Origin: Streptomyces sp. NBC_00425
Lineage (GTDB): Bacteria; Actinomycetota; Actinomycetes; Streptomycetales; Streptomycetaceae
Assembly (NCBI RefSeq): GCF_036030735.1
Contig: NZ_CP107928.1
Coordinates: 7,254,001 to 7,318,000 of the forward strand
DNA: 64,000 bases
Reading direction: 5' to 3'
A program made the translations under genes and the position numbers. How positions within the stretch are numbered: position 1 is the first letter of the stretch; the number at the start of each line of letters is the position of its first letter. Under the pieces are notes generated by a model. That model was not told where the DNA came from and did no database searches. It worked only from the letters and a program-made list of their open reading frames with translations. Positions 25,626-33,141 of this stretch are shown piece by piece.

Positions 25626-26548
25626 GTCGTTCCTCCCTGGGCCCGCTGACGGTCCATCCGGGCCGTCACCCAGTCCGTGAAGCGGGTCATCGGAATGGTC
25701 AGGGCCACGAAGACCAGCCCGGCGACGATGTACGGGGTGTAGTTCAGGCTGCGGCCCACGATGATGTCCGCCGCCCGGACGGCGTCGATCGCACCGCCGA
25801 TCGACACGAGGCCGGTGTCCTTCTGCAGCGACACCAGGTCGTTCAGCAGCGGCGGCACCTGACGGCGCACGGCCTGGGGGAGCACCACGTGGCGCAGCGC
25901 CTGCCGGTTGCTCAGCCCCAGTGAGCGGGCCGCCGCCCGCTGCGAGGGGTGCACGGACTCGATGCCGGCCCGGAACACCTCGGCGACGTAGGCCGAGTAC
26001 GTCAGCGTCAGGGCCGTGCCGCCCAGCAGCACGGGGTCCACGGTGACGCCCTGCAGCCGCAGGGCCGGGACGCCCAGCACCACGATCATCAGGTTGATGA
26101 TCAGCGGCAGACCGCGGAAGAAGTCCGTGTACGCCGCCGCCAGCGCCCGCAGCGGGAAGAACACGGGGCCGCGCAGGGTGCGGGCGATGGCGATGAGCAT
26201 GCCGAGCACCAGTACGGCGGCCCCGCAGACCAGCAGCAGCCGGACGTTCAGCCACAGCCCTTCGAGGACTTTGGGGAACGCCTCGCGCGCGTACTGCCCG
26301 TTGAAGAAGGTCTCCCTGGTGCGCGGCCAGCCGGGCGCACCGATCACGACCAGGTAGAGGACCACGGCCGTGACGAGGGTGGAGAGCGCGGCGATCGCCG
26401 TGGCACGCCGGGCCCGTGTGCGCCGGTAGCGCTCGCGCTCCAGCCGGCGCCGCGACGGGACGTAGGCGTCCCCGGTCGCGCCGCTGCCGGTCATGTCGCC
26501 CGGGTCGTCCGCCCCCTCCCGGCCGGACTCGTCCTTGGTGAGCGTCAC
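25622..26548 (-). CDS. Polar amino-acid ABC transporter, permease subunit
   Basis: Protein of 308 residues of the HisMQ/GlnP permease family. After a charged cytoplasmic N-terminus there are five to six membrane helices. The EAA loop YVAEVFRAGIESVHPSQRAAARSLGLS contacts the ATPase. The GTG start at 26548 overlaps the stop of the binding-protein gene as GTGA, and its own stop overlaps the ATPase ATG. Only one permease gene is present, so the channel is probably a homodimer. The region near residue 95, TDFFRGLPLIINLMIV, is a typical helix of this family. Confidence 0.93.
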   Translation of the reverse strand: MTLTKDESGREGADDPGDMTGSGATGDAYVPSRRRLERERYRRTRARRATAIAALSTLVTAVVLYLVVIGAPGWPRTRETFFNGQYAREAFPKVLEGLWLNVRLLLVCGAAVLVLGMLIAIARTLRGPVFFPLRALAAAYTDFFRGLPLIINLMIVVLGVPALRLQGVTVDPVLLGGTALTLTYSAYVAEVFRAGIESVHPSQRAAARSLGLSNRQALRHVVLPQAVRRQVPPLLNDLVSLQKDTGLVSIGGAIDAVRAADIIVGRSLNYTPYIVAGLVFVALTIPMTRFTDWVTARMDRQRAQGGTT

Positions 26549-27429
26549 TTGAGCACCGGGGCGTCGACGGCGTCGGAGAGCCACCGCTGCTCGATCCGCG
26601 CCAGCGTGCCGTCCTTGCGGAGGGCGTCCACGGCGCCGGACACGCACCCGGTGAGCGCGCTGCCCTTGTCGAGGACCAGCCCGAACTGCTCCGGCGCGCC
26701 GCCCCGGTTCTCGAACTGGCCGACGATCTCGGCGTCGGTCACCTCGGCGGCGGTGATGTAGAAGGCGGTCGGCAGGTCGACGACGATGGCGTCGACCTGG
26801 CCGTTCTTGAGTGCGGACTTGGCCTGGTCGTTCTTCGCGTACACGGCCGCCTGCCGCGTCGGCTTCACCACGTCGTCGATTGTGTCGAGGCTCGTCGTGC
26901 CGACCTGTGCGCCCAGCTTGAGGCCCCGGAGACCGGCGACGCCCGTCACCCCGGCGGCCTTCGAGCCCTTCAGCGCGACGACCGCCTGGCGCACGTCGTA
27001 GTAGCCGGACGAGAAGTCCACGGCCTTCTTGCGCTCGTCGCTGATCGACACCTGGTTGATGTCGAAGTCGAACGTCTTCTCACCCGGTGCGAAAGCCTTG
27101 TTGAACGGCACGCTCTGCCAGACCACGGCGTTCTTGCCGTAACCGAGCTGTCCCGCCACCGCGTAGGCCACCGCCGACTCGAAGCCCTCGCCGTTCGTCG
27201 GCTTGTCGTCCTTGAACCACGGTTCGTAGGCGGGCTCGTCGGTCGCGATCGTGAGCTTGCCGGGGGTTTCGGTGGCCAGTCCGCCCTTGGCGCAGGTGTT
27301 CGCGCGCGAACCGGAGGCGGTGGGGGCCGCCTTCTCCTCGGGCTGCGGGGCGCAACCGACGGCGGTGGCGAGGAGGGCCACGGTGGCGCCGGCGACGGCG
27401 CGGCGCAGGACACGAGGGGCGAGGTGCAT
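26545..27429 (-). CDS. Amino-acid ABC transporter substrate-binding lipoprotein
   Basis: Protein of 294 residues. A lipoprotein signal peptide ends in the lipobox ATAVGC (Cys about 26), so the mature protein is anchored outside the membrane. The periplasmic-binding-protein type 3 fold follows: LTIATDEPAYEPWF, then FNKAFAPGEKTFDFDINQVSIS and LGAQVGTTSLDTIDD. These are usual for glutamate/glutamine/cystine-type binders, and the ligand is not certain. The gene is first in the operon and the permease GTG overlaps its stop. The ATG at 27429 is chosen for the signal peptide; the ribosome-binding site is weak. Confidence 0.92.
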   Translation of the reverse strand: MHLAPRVLRRAVAGATVALLATAVGCAPQPEEKAAPTASGSRANTCAKGGLATETPGKLTIATDEPAYEPWFKDDKPTNGEGFESAVAYAVAGQLGYGKNAVVWQSVPFNKAFAPGEKTFDFDINQVSISDERKKAVDFSSGYYDVRQAVVALKGSKAAGVTGVAGLRGLKLGAQVGTTSLDTIDDVVKPTRQAAVYAKNDQAKSALKNGQVDAIVVDLPTAFYITAAEVTDAEIVGQFENRGGAPEQFGLVLDKGSALTGCVSGAVDALRKDGTLARIEQRWLSDAVDAPVLK

Positions 27430-27730
27430 GGCCGGAGAGTGGCAGCGAAAACCCTGGTTTGTCGAGGTCACGCCGGATTTTGTCCGCATGGTGGGAACAG
27501 GTGTTGCGTTCTTGTGAACCCGGGTGAACGGCGGTGCGCGAGGCGCGCGCGGGCGGCCCCCCCGTGACGCGGTGCGGGGGTTCGCCCGGGCCGCCGGTCG
27601 AGGGCGGGGAACGTGGACCGGCGGCCCATCCGCGCCGGAGCCGTCATCCCGCGCGGGGCTGCAACCAGTTGACCGCGCAACCACGTACAGGGGGAGCGCG
27701 CGTGGAGCGTCGGCGCGTGCACGCGATTCA
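27430..27730. other. Non-coding stretch upstream of the ABC operon
   Basis: About 300 bp carrying the promoter side of the ABC operon. I recognise no gene and no clear sigma-factor box. Codon-like GC3 bias is lost here, and the accessory patch with gene fragments begins to the right. Confidence 0.4.
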
Positions 27731-27765
27731 CACGGGGCGCGCGTTCATCAGGTGCGCGCCCCGTG
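27731..27765. terminator. Strong hairpin at the edge of the fragment region
   Basis: Perfect 12-bp stem CACGGGGCGCGC (27731-27742) / GCGCGCCCCGTG (27754-27765) with an 11-nt loop. It lies 10 bp beyond the stop of the MBL-fold fragment on the minus strand, where that gene's terminator is expected. Confidence 0.65.
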
Positions 27766-27774
27766 CGGGTGGGG

Positions 27775-27900
27775 TCACCACCCGGGCGCGTGCCACTCCG
27801 GCAGATGCGCCCGCTCGGCGCCGAGCGCCGTGTCGTCGCCGTGTCCCGGATAGCCCCAGGTCTCGTCCGGAAGCACGTCGAAGATCTTCGTCTCGGCGTC
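27775..27900 (-). pseudogene. C-terminal fragment of an MBL-fold hydrolase
   Basis: Only about 40 C-terminal codons remain, reading KIFDVLPDETWGYPGHGDD and ending HLPEWHAPGW before a TGA at 27775-27777. They align well with the C-terminus of the intact MBL-fold hydrolase at 33142-33795 (LFDVLPDETWIYPGHGND ... HLAEWRARGW). The metal-binding HxHxDH part is absent. Immediately upstream the other strand carries an unrelated 40-codon tail (LLDVAAADDWTELED onward, stop at 28014-28016), so the fragment ends at a junction near 27900. It is divergent from the intact copy, hence an old paralogue rather than a recent duplication. Confidence 0.7.
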
Positions 27901-28093
27901 TGCTGGACGTCGCGGCCGCCGATGACTGGACCGAGCTGGAGGACGTGGCCGTCCTCGACGTCGACCAGCTCGCCGCGCTCCGGGACGACCTCCCCGACGA
28001 GGGTCCCGCCGCGTGACCCGCCGTGGGTTCGCCGGGTCGGCGGTCGTGGCGGTTGCATGTGCGGTGACATCCGATCCGACCGCTGGAGGCGCG

Positions 28094-28242
28094 GTGGCCG
28101 AGCCCGTCCGTGTACGCAGACTGACCGACCACGAGGGGCAGAAGCTGCAGCAGATCGTGCGCCGGGCCACACGAGTTCGGTGCGCTACCGGCGGGCGATG
28201 ATGCTGCTGGCCTCCGCTGGAGGGGGCACCGGCAGCGGATGA
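28094..28242 (+). pseudogene. Frameshifted N-terminal remnant of an IS630-family transposase
   Basis: Starts GTG GCC and reads VAEPVRVRRLTDHEGQKLQQ then IVRR. It then shifts frame and continues as TSSVRYRRAMMLLASAGG before losing similarity. From memory this is the N-terminal helix-turn-helix region of Streptomyces IS630-type transposases (pattern VRVRRLTD.EGQ.LQQIVRR then SVRYRRAMMLLASAGG). Only ~50 of roughly 350 codons are left, with one frameshift near 28165 and no catalytic DDE part. It is a dead insertion remnant marking past rearrangement of this patch. Confidence 0.72.
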
Positions 28243-28296
28243 TCAGGCGGATCCCGGCCGGCCCGCGGAGCGGGTATGTGCGGCGCTGATGTGTCC

Positions 28297-29340
28297 TCAG
28301 ACGCCCGCTTCCACCAGGTCGTCGGTATGGAAGGTGCGGCGGTAGGAGGCGGGTGAGACACCGAAGGCGGTGCGCATGTGGGCGCGCAGGGAGTTGGCGG
28401 AGCCGAAGCCGCAGCGGTGGGCGACCAGGTCGATGGACAGGTCGGTGGTCTCCAGCAACTGCTTGGCCAGTTCCAGGCGTTGCGCGGTGAGCCACTGCAC
28501 GGGGGTCATGCCGACCTCGTCGCGGAAGCGGCGGGTGAAGGAGCGCAGGCTCATCCGGGCGTGCTCGGCCAGGCGGTTCAGGGAGAGGGGTTCGCCGAGG
28601 TGTTCCAGGGCCCAGGCGCGGGTGGCGGTGGTGGTGGCGGCGGTGGGTTCGGGCACCGGGCGGTCGATGTACTGGGCCTGGCCGCCGTCCCGCCAAGGCG
28701 GGACGACGCACATGCGGGCGGCGCGGTTGGCGGCGGCGGCGCCGTGGTCGCGGCGGATCATGTGCAGGCACAGGTCGACGCCGGCGGCGACGCCGGCGGA
28801 GGTCAGGACGTCGCCGTCGTCGACGAAGAGGACCTCCTCGTCGACCTTGACGCGGGGGTAGGCGCGGCGGAACTCGGGGGCGAGGTTCCAGTGGGTGGTG
28901 GCGGGCCGGCCGTCGAGGAGGCCCGCGGCGGCCAGGACGTAGGAGCCGGTGCAGATGGACACCAGGCGGGTGCCGGGCCGGATGCCTGCGATGGCCGCGG
29001 TGACCTCGGGCGGCAGCGGGCCGCCGCGGCCCAGCTCGGGCATGGCGTGCGTGGGCGGGACGATCACGGTGTCCGCGGCGGCCAGGGCCTCGGGACCGGC
29101 CGCGGGCTGCACGGTGAACCCGGCGTCGCTGAGGACCGGGGCGCCGTCGGCGGTGCAGACGGTGACCTCGTACAGCGGGCGTGAGCCGGCGTCCAGGACG
29201 CTGCCGAAGACGCGGGAGGGGATGCCGAGTTCGAAGGGCGGGACGCCGGGCAGGGCGAGGACGGCGATGCGGTGCCGCCCGGCCGCGTCGGCGCTCGGGT
29301 CGGGCCGGGGGTCGGTGCACGGCCACTGCATCTCGCTCAT
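28297..29340 (-). CDS. GlxA-type AraC-family regulator with DJ-1/PfpI domain
   Basis: Protein of 347 residues. Residues about 25-200 form a DJ-1/PfpI-like (class I amidotransferase fold) sensor domain, with the nucleophile-elbow-like SICTGSYVLAAAGLL segment. Residues about 235-340 form the AraC DNA-binding domain with two helix-turn-helices (LNRLAEHARMSLRSFTRRF and IDLVAHRCGFGSANSLRAHM, then FGVSPASYRR). The ATG at 29340 is the first start; a Met three codons on is possible. It is divergent from the oxidoreductase at 29478 and probably controls it; direct repeats in the gap fit an AraC operator. Confidence 0.92.
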   Translation of the reverse strand: MSEMQWPCTDPRPDPSADAAGRHRIAVLALPGVPPFELGIPSRVFGSVLDAGSRPLYEVTVCTADGAPVLSDAGFTVQPAAGPEALAAADTVIVPPTHAMPELGRGGPLPPEVTAAIAGIRPGTRLVSICTGSYVLAAAGLLDGRPATTHWNLAPEFRRAYPRVKVDEEVLFVDDGDVLTSAGVAAGVDLCLHMIRRDHGAAAANRAARMCVVPPWRDGGQAQYIDRPVPEPTAATTTATRAWALEHLGEPLSLNRLAEHARMSLRSFTRRFRDEVGMTPVQWLTAQRLELAKQLLETTDLSIDLVAHRCGFGSANSLRAHMRTAFGVSPASYRRTFHTDDLVEAGV

Positions 29341-29374
29341 GGCCAGATCCTGTCACATAGTGGCCAGACGGCCA
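29340..29374. promoter_or_regulatory. Candidate AraC-type operator between regulator and oxidoreductase
   Basis: TGGCCAGA occurs as direct repeats at 29340-29347 and 29361-29368, start to start 21 bp, that is two helical turns on one DNA face, as AraC-family monomers prefer. The second copy is part of the palindrome TGGCC-N4-GGCCA (29361-29374). The site abuts the regulator's start codon, which suggests autoregulation as well as control of the divergent gene. Confidence 0.5.
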
Positions 29375-29477
29375 ACACCATGGTGGGGGCGGGTGCCGGA
29401 TCGTGGACTGCGTCGCGCCGGGAAGGGCCCGGGCGGCCCGGTATCCGATCAAGACGGAAAAGAGTGAGGCGGACAGC

Positions 29478-30404
29478 ATGCGTGCGGTGGTCGTGGAGCA
29501 GTGGGGCGGACCGGAAGTGCTCGTGGAGCGTGAGGTCGCCCGGCCCGAGCCGGGACTGAACGAGGTCCTGGTGCGGGTCCACGCGGCCGGTGTGAACCCG
29601 GTGGACTTCAAGACCCGGGCCAGCGGGGCCCTGATCGAGTGGGGCGAGGTCCCGGCGGTCGGCTGGGACGTCTCCGGCACCGTGGAGGCCGTCGGGCCGG
29701 GCGTGGGGATGTTCCGCCCCGGGGACGAGGTGTACGGCATGCCGCTGTTCCCGCGGCAGGCCGGCGCCTACGCCGAGTACGTCGTCGCCCCGGCCCGCCA
29801 CCTCGCGCCCAAGCCGGCGAACCTCACCCACGTGCAGGCGGCGGCGCTGCCGCTGGCCGCGCTGACCGCCTGGCAGGCCCTGGTGGACACCGCCGGGGTG
29901 CGCGCCGGTGAGCGGGTGCTGGTGCACGCGGCGGCCGGCGGGGTCGGCCACCTGGCCGTGCAGATCGCCAAGGCCCGCGGCGCGTACGTCATCGGCACGG
30001 CCAGCGCCGGCAAGCACGACCTGCTGCGGCAGCTGGGCGCGGACGAGGTGATCGACTACCGCACGGTCCGCTTCGAGGACGCCGTCGGGGACGTGGACGT
30101 GGTGCTGGACGGGCTCGGGGGCCAGAACGCCGAGCGGTCCCTGACGGTGCTGCGCCCGGGCGGCCGGCTGATCACCCTGCCCGGCCCCGACGACGTCCCC
30201 GCCGACGTCCCCGGCCACGTGCGGGCGGTGTGGATGCTGGTCGAGCCCGACCACCTGGGTCTGCGCGAGATCGCCGCCCTGGCCGAGCGGGGCGCGCTCA
30301 GGCCCGTGGTCGAGACCGTCGTCCCGCTGGCCGAGGCCGCGAAGGCGCACGAGATCGGCGAGCAGGGCCGCACCACCGGGAAGATCGTCCTGAGCGTCGC
30401 CTGA
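29478..30404 (+). CDS. NADP-dependent quinone oxidoreductase (zeta-crystallin/MDR family)
   Basis: Protein of 308 residues of the zinc-free medium-chain reductase branch. The GroES-like N-terminal half includes VHAAGVNPVDFKTRAS. The Rossmann half has VLVHAAAGGVGHLAVQIAKARGA-type NADPH binding (about 143-160), with a later AGKHDLLRQLGADEVIDY. The C-terminus TTGKIVLSVA is typical. It reduces quinones or enones with NADPH. There are no structural zinc cysteines, consistent with the quinone-reductase branch. The ATG follows GAGG by nine bases. The divergent GlxA-type regulator is its likely controller. Confidence 0.92.
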   Translation: MRAVVVEQWGGPEVLVEREVARPEPGLNEVLVRVHAAGVNPVDFKTRASGALIEWGEVPAVGWDVSGTVEAVGPGVGMFRPGDEVYGMPLFPRQAGAYAEYVVAPARHLAPKPANLTHVQAAALPLAALTAWQALVDTAGVRAGERVLVHAAAGGVGHLAVQIAKARGAYVIGTASAGKHDLLRQLGADEVIDYRTVRFEDAVGDVDVVLDGLGGQNAERSLTVLRPGGRLITLPGPDDVPADVPGHVRAVWMLVEPDHLGLREIAALAERGALRPVVETVVPLAEAAKAHEIGEQGRTTGKIVLSVA

Positions 30405-30459
30405 CGCCGGCCGCCCCGGCCGCCCCGGCCGGGTCGGCTGCGGGCAGGTGGAGCGGGAT

Positions 30460-30493
30460 CGGAGCCCCGGGACAGGTCGGTCCCGGGGCTCCG
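30460..30493 (+). terminator. Hairpin terminator after the quinone oxidoreductase
   Basis: Perfect 14-bp stem CGGAGCCCCGGGAC (30460-30473) / GTCCCGGGGCTCCG (30480-30493) with a 6-nt loop, 55 bp after the stop codon. Confidence 0.82.
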
Positions 30494-30547
30494 GGCGCGG
30501 CCGAACGGGACGGGGCGGACCTGCGGGCACGGCCGGACAGGACGGAA

Positions 30548-30670
30548 CTACTTAACCGTGCCGCTGTTCGAGTTCGCGCGGAAGTCCGCGAAGTCGTCCT
30601 GCAAGTGCCGCTCCAGCTGTGCAAAGTGCTGGTCGTCTATCGGCCTGCCCTTTTCCCGGCTGAACTCCAT
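30548..30670 (-). CDS. Possible small protein or gene remnant (about 40 residues)
   Basis: A 40-codon frame starting at an ATG (30668-30670) and ending in TAG at 30548. It reads EFSREKGRPIDDQHFAQ then LERHLQDDFADF. Its composition looks like real soluble protein rather than out-of-frame GC-rich noise, and the local DNA is less GC-rich than its neighbours. The ribosome-binding site (GAGGT) is too close to the ATG to be convincing, and the frame stays open upstream to 30823. It may be the C-terminal end of a lost gene. I do not recognise the family. Confidence 0.28.
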   Translation of the reverse strand: MEFSREKGRPIDDQHFAQLERHLQDDFADFRANSNSGTVK

Positions 30671-30727
30671 ACCTCGATGCTGAGCCCGCATCGTCTGGAG
30701 GGCGCCGAAATGAGCCGAAGCTCGGGA

Positions 30728-30843
30728 GTTGTCACCAGCGGGACCGGTTGAGCCGGCGAATGGGGACGGTCGGAGCAGTCTGGTTGTCACCAACGAGGCA
30801 TCCGACTTGTCACAGGCGCTCATTCAGCAGTCTTTCTGTCACC
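30728..30843. repeat. Four spaced TTGTCAC-type repeats in the 30405-30955 gap
   Basis: GTTGTCACC at 30728-30736 and 30783-30791, TTGTCACA at 30807-30814, CTGTCACC at 30836-30843, all on the plus strand at irregular spacing. They occupy the stretch before the SDR gene. They could be protein-binding sites or the multiple end repeats of a vanished transposon; neither is proven. The rest of this 551-bp gap holds only the terminator and the doubtful small frame. Confidence 0.5.
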
Positions 30844-30955
30844 GTGAGGCGGGTCTCGCCGCCGAGGCTGGAAGAATGCGTTGGCGGCGATCACCGCGGT
30901 GGCTGCCGCTCGCCAGGCGCTGATTTGACCTTGTCGCTGGCGGCAGGGTTGAACG

Positions 30956-31726
30956 ATGACCGGCATGAGCAACAACACCACACCGCAGACCAGTAGGGTC
31001 GTTGTCGTCACGGGAGCCGGCACCGGGATTGGCCGGGCGACCGCTCGCACCTTCGCCGTCGAGGGCGCCCACGTGGTCGCGATCGGGCGGCGAGCCGAGC
31101 CGCTCCTGGAGACCGCTGCCGAGAACGACCGGATCACAGCGCTGACCGCCGATATCACCGCCGAGGGCGAGCCCGCCCGGATTCTTCAGGCCGTGCTGGA
31201 GCGGCATGGTCGGCTGGACGTGCTGGTCAACAACGCCGGCATTGTGCGCACTGGCGCCCTCGGCATGCTGACGCCGGAGATGATCGAGACTCAGCTTGCC
31301 ACCAACCTCATCGCCCCCATCCTGCTGGCTCAGGCCGCGTTGCCGCTCCTGGAGGCGTCGGGCGGGGTGATCGTCAATGTCAGTACGTCGGTGGGGCAGC
31401 GGGCCTGGCCGGGTAGCTCGGTCTATGCGGCGACCAAGACCGCTCTGGAGCTGCTGACCCGCAGTTGGGCGGTCGAGCTGGCATCCCGCGGGGTCCGGGT
31501 GGTGGCGGTCGCCCCCGGCGCGATCGACACCCCCATCGGTGAGCACCAGGGCCTGGCGCCGGAGCGGATGGTCGCAGTGCGGGAGTGGCAGCTGGCGCAC
31601 ACCCCGCTGGCCCGGATCGGTCGCCCCGAGGAGGTGGCCTGGGCGATCACCCAGCTTGCTGCACCGGCTGCGTCGTTCGTCACCGGAGTGGTGCTTCCGG
31701 TCGACGGGGGAGCGGTCGTGGCGTGA
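30956..31726 (+). CDS. SDR-family NAD(P)-dependent oxidoreductase
   Basis: Classical short-chain dehydrogenase of 256 residues. The cofactor motif is TGAGTGIG (about 19-26). NNAG stabilises the fold, and the catalytic triad is Ser (VNVSTSVGQ), Tyr and Lys (SSVYAATKTAL, YxxxK). The C-terminal SFVTGVVLPVDGG segment is typical. The substrate is unknown. The basic residue pattern after strand 2 (IGRRAEP) favours NADPH. A second Met at codon 4 is an alternative start. A MerR regulator starts 26 bp after its stop with its own GGAGG, so the two form an enzyme-regulator unit. Confidence 0.92.
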   Translation: MTGMSNNTTPQTSRVVVVTGAGTGIGRATARTFAVEGAHVVAIGRRAEPLLETAAENDRITALTADITAEGEPARILQAVLERHGRLDVLVNNAGIVRTGALGMLTPEMIETQLATNLIAPILLAQAALPLLEASGGVIVNVSTSVGQRAWPGSSVYAATKTALELLTRSWAVELASRGVRVVAVAPGAIDTPIGEHQGLAPERMVAVREWQLAHTPLARIGRPEEVAWAITQLAAPAASFVTGVVLPVDGGAVVA

Positions 31727-31752
31727 TAGGAGTGGTCTGGGAGGTGGGATAG

Positions 31753-32232
31753 GTGCGGATCGGTGAGCTGGCCACGGCAACTGGGACGACCGCTCGTGCG
31801 CTGCGGCACTACGAGCAGGCCGGGCTGATCTCTTCCGAACGGGCCTCCAACGGCTACCGCCTCTACGACGAGCAGGCCGTGGTGCGAGTCCGCAACATCC
31901 GCCACCTGCTGGCCGCCGGGCTCACCCTGGACGACGTGCGGGTGTTCCTGCCCTGTCTGGACGGCGATGTGGCTGCCGCACCACCCTCGGACCAGGGCCT
32001 GCGGGTCGCGCTGGAACGGCTGGCGGTCCTCAACCAACGGATCGCTGCCCAGACCGAGGCCCGCGACCGGCTGGAAGCCGCGTTGCGAATAGCTGACGAA
32101 CAACACCGACCGCGTATTCCCAATACCCCTGCTCCAGAAGCACTCGAACAGCCGTCATGCTGTTCGCCCCGCGGTTCAGTACGTGAATGTCGAACTCGAC
32201 CAGCCGATCACCCGAACCATCCGCAGAGTTGA
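31753..32232 (+). CDS. MerR-family transcriptional regulator, 3' end apparently replaced
   Basis: The N-terminal winged helix-turn-helix is intact: MRIGELATATGTTARALRHY, then EQAGLISSERASNGYRLYDE and the VRNIRHLLAAGLTLDDVRVFL segment. A coiled dimerisation helix follows (ALERLAVLNQRIAAQTEARDRLEAAL). After about residue 118 the frame runs into sequence that is coding on the opposite strand, producing a Pro/Cys/Arg-rich tail to residue 159 unlike any MerR. The native C-terminus was probably lost at a junction near 32090, although dimerisation and DNA binding may survive. The GTG start has GGGAGG eight bases upstream. It probably controls the SDR gene upstream. Confidence 0.85.
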   Translation: MRIGELATATGTTARALRHYEQAGLISSERASNGYRLYDEQAVVRVRNIRHLLAAGLTLDDVRVFLPCLDGDVAAAPPSDQGLRVALERLAVLNQRIAAQTEARDRLEAALRIADEQHRPRIPNTPAPEALEQPSCCSPRGSVRECRTRPADHPNHPQS

Positions 32233-32392
32233 TAGCCAACGGTGCCGCGATCGCCACCTCGGACAGCAACTCAAGCGACGGTCGCAAAAACTTCTCCGGA
32301 GACCGCGTAAAGAGAACCCGTGGATTACCCGACTTCCGAGCCTCGGAATTTTTACGGTCCTTCACCGGCTTCCGCCGCCTGCTCTTCGCCAT
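32085..32392 (-). pseudogene. 3'-truncated conserved hypothetical gene colliding with merR
   Basis: Starts at ATG 32392 with a basic leader (MAKSRRRKPVKDRKNSE). It continues as plausible protein: KFLRPSLELLSEVAIAAPLA, then VEFDIHVLNRGANSMTAVRV and LLEQGYWEYAVGVVRQLF. At about 32085 the sequence becomes the antisense of the MerR coding region, and the reading continues only to 32030. The preserved part resembles the N-terminal half of actinobacterial proteins with a helical bundle of the DUF5677 kind, although this is a weak recognition. A recombination event seems to have truncated both genes. Confidence 0.6.
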
Positions 32393-32583
32393 GCCCGACC
32401 GTAGCCGCGCACCCCACCCCGAGCGGAACCATTCACCAGCCGGGCAGGGGTACGAGGATGCGGCCTGCAGCCGCCTGGGTGACGCTGGCGTATGGCTTCC
32501 GTGATGCCCGTGGTCGTGTACCCGCCGGATGAGGACGGCGGGCGGCGGGCCGGAGGAGTGGGGCTACCACCAGGGAGACAACC

Positions 32584-32829
32584 ATGACTGTCCGTACCTA
32601 CGTCTCTACGACTGTGCGGAACGACCGTGTCGACGAGGTTCTCCACGCGCTGGAGAACGTGGATCCGGATGCGATCGTGGCATCCGTCAACCGTTCGGAC
32701 GCTCCCGACGTCCCCGCCGGGGTATCGGTATCGCTGACCGGTGATGCCCGTGAAGCGGTGAAGAAGCAGCTCGATGTGATTCCCGATCTGGAGTTCGAGA
32801 TTGACGTGCGGGACACCGAGGATCTGTGA
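32584..32829 (+). CDS. Small acidic hypothetical protein
   Basis: Protein of 81 residues, acidic, with an alternating strand/helix pattern: TVRTYVSTTVRNDRVDEVLH, then DPDAIVASVNRSD, VPAGVSVSLTGDAREAVKKQ and LEFEIDVRDTEDL. GGGAG eight bases before the ATG and a strong hairpin right after the stop support a real, independently expressed gene. No family is recognised. It could be a small ferredoxin-like (beta-alpha-beta) regulatory or binding protein. Confidence 0.68.
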   Translation: MTVRTYVSTTVRNDRVDEVLHALENVDPDAIVASVNRSDAPDVPAGVSVSLTGDAREAVKKQLDVIPDLEFEIDVRDTEDL

Positions 32830-32842
32830 TCCGGACAAGCGG

Positions 32843-32884
32843 ATGGCCCCCCCGCCCGGTTTTGGTGACCATGCGGGGGGCCAT
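32843..32884 (+). terminator. Hairpin terminator after the small acidic gene
   Basis: ATGGCCCCCCC-GC (32843-32855) pairs with GC-GGGGGGCCAT (32873-32884) with one bulged C. The loop contains TTTT. It lies 14 bp after the stop codon. The remaining ~255 bp to 33141 hold no recognisable gene. Confidence 0.7.
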
Positions 32885-33141
32885 CTGTCACGCCGGCCAG
32901 GAAGACGCGGCGGTTACCTGCTTCGGGCGTACGGCGCCAGGCGTTGTGCGCCCGCCGGCCGACCCGGAGCTTCTTGCCGAGACAAGGCAGCGCAACCCGA
33001 AGAGTGGGACCGCGCCGGGTGGCCATCGGACTGGTCACGGACGGCGGTCATCCTGCAACCACGCTGCCCGAGCGCCGGCGGGCCTGAACGCGCGTCCGTC
33101 CCCGCTTCGGTTTCGAAACGGGGACGGTCGTCGTTGGACGG

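Noticed and set aside
30921..30955. TTGTCGCTG-N8 just before the SDR gene as a further damage promoter
   Set aside because: There is no TAnnnT at the required distance.
27430..33141. An integrative element with attachment sites
   Set aside because: No integrase, no tRNA and no direct repeats at the borders were seen. The patch looks like accumulated scars rather than one mobile unit.
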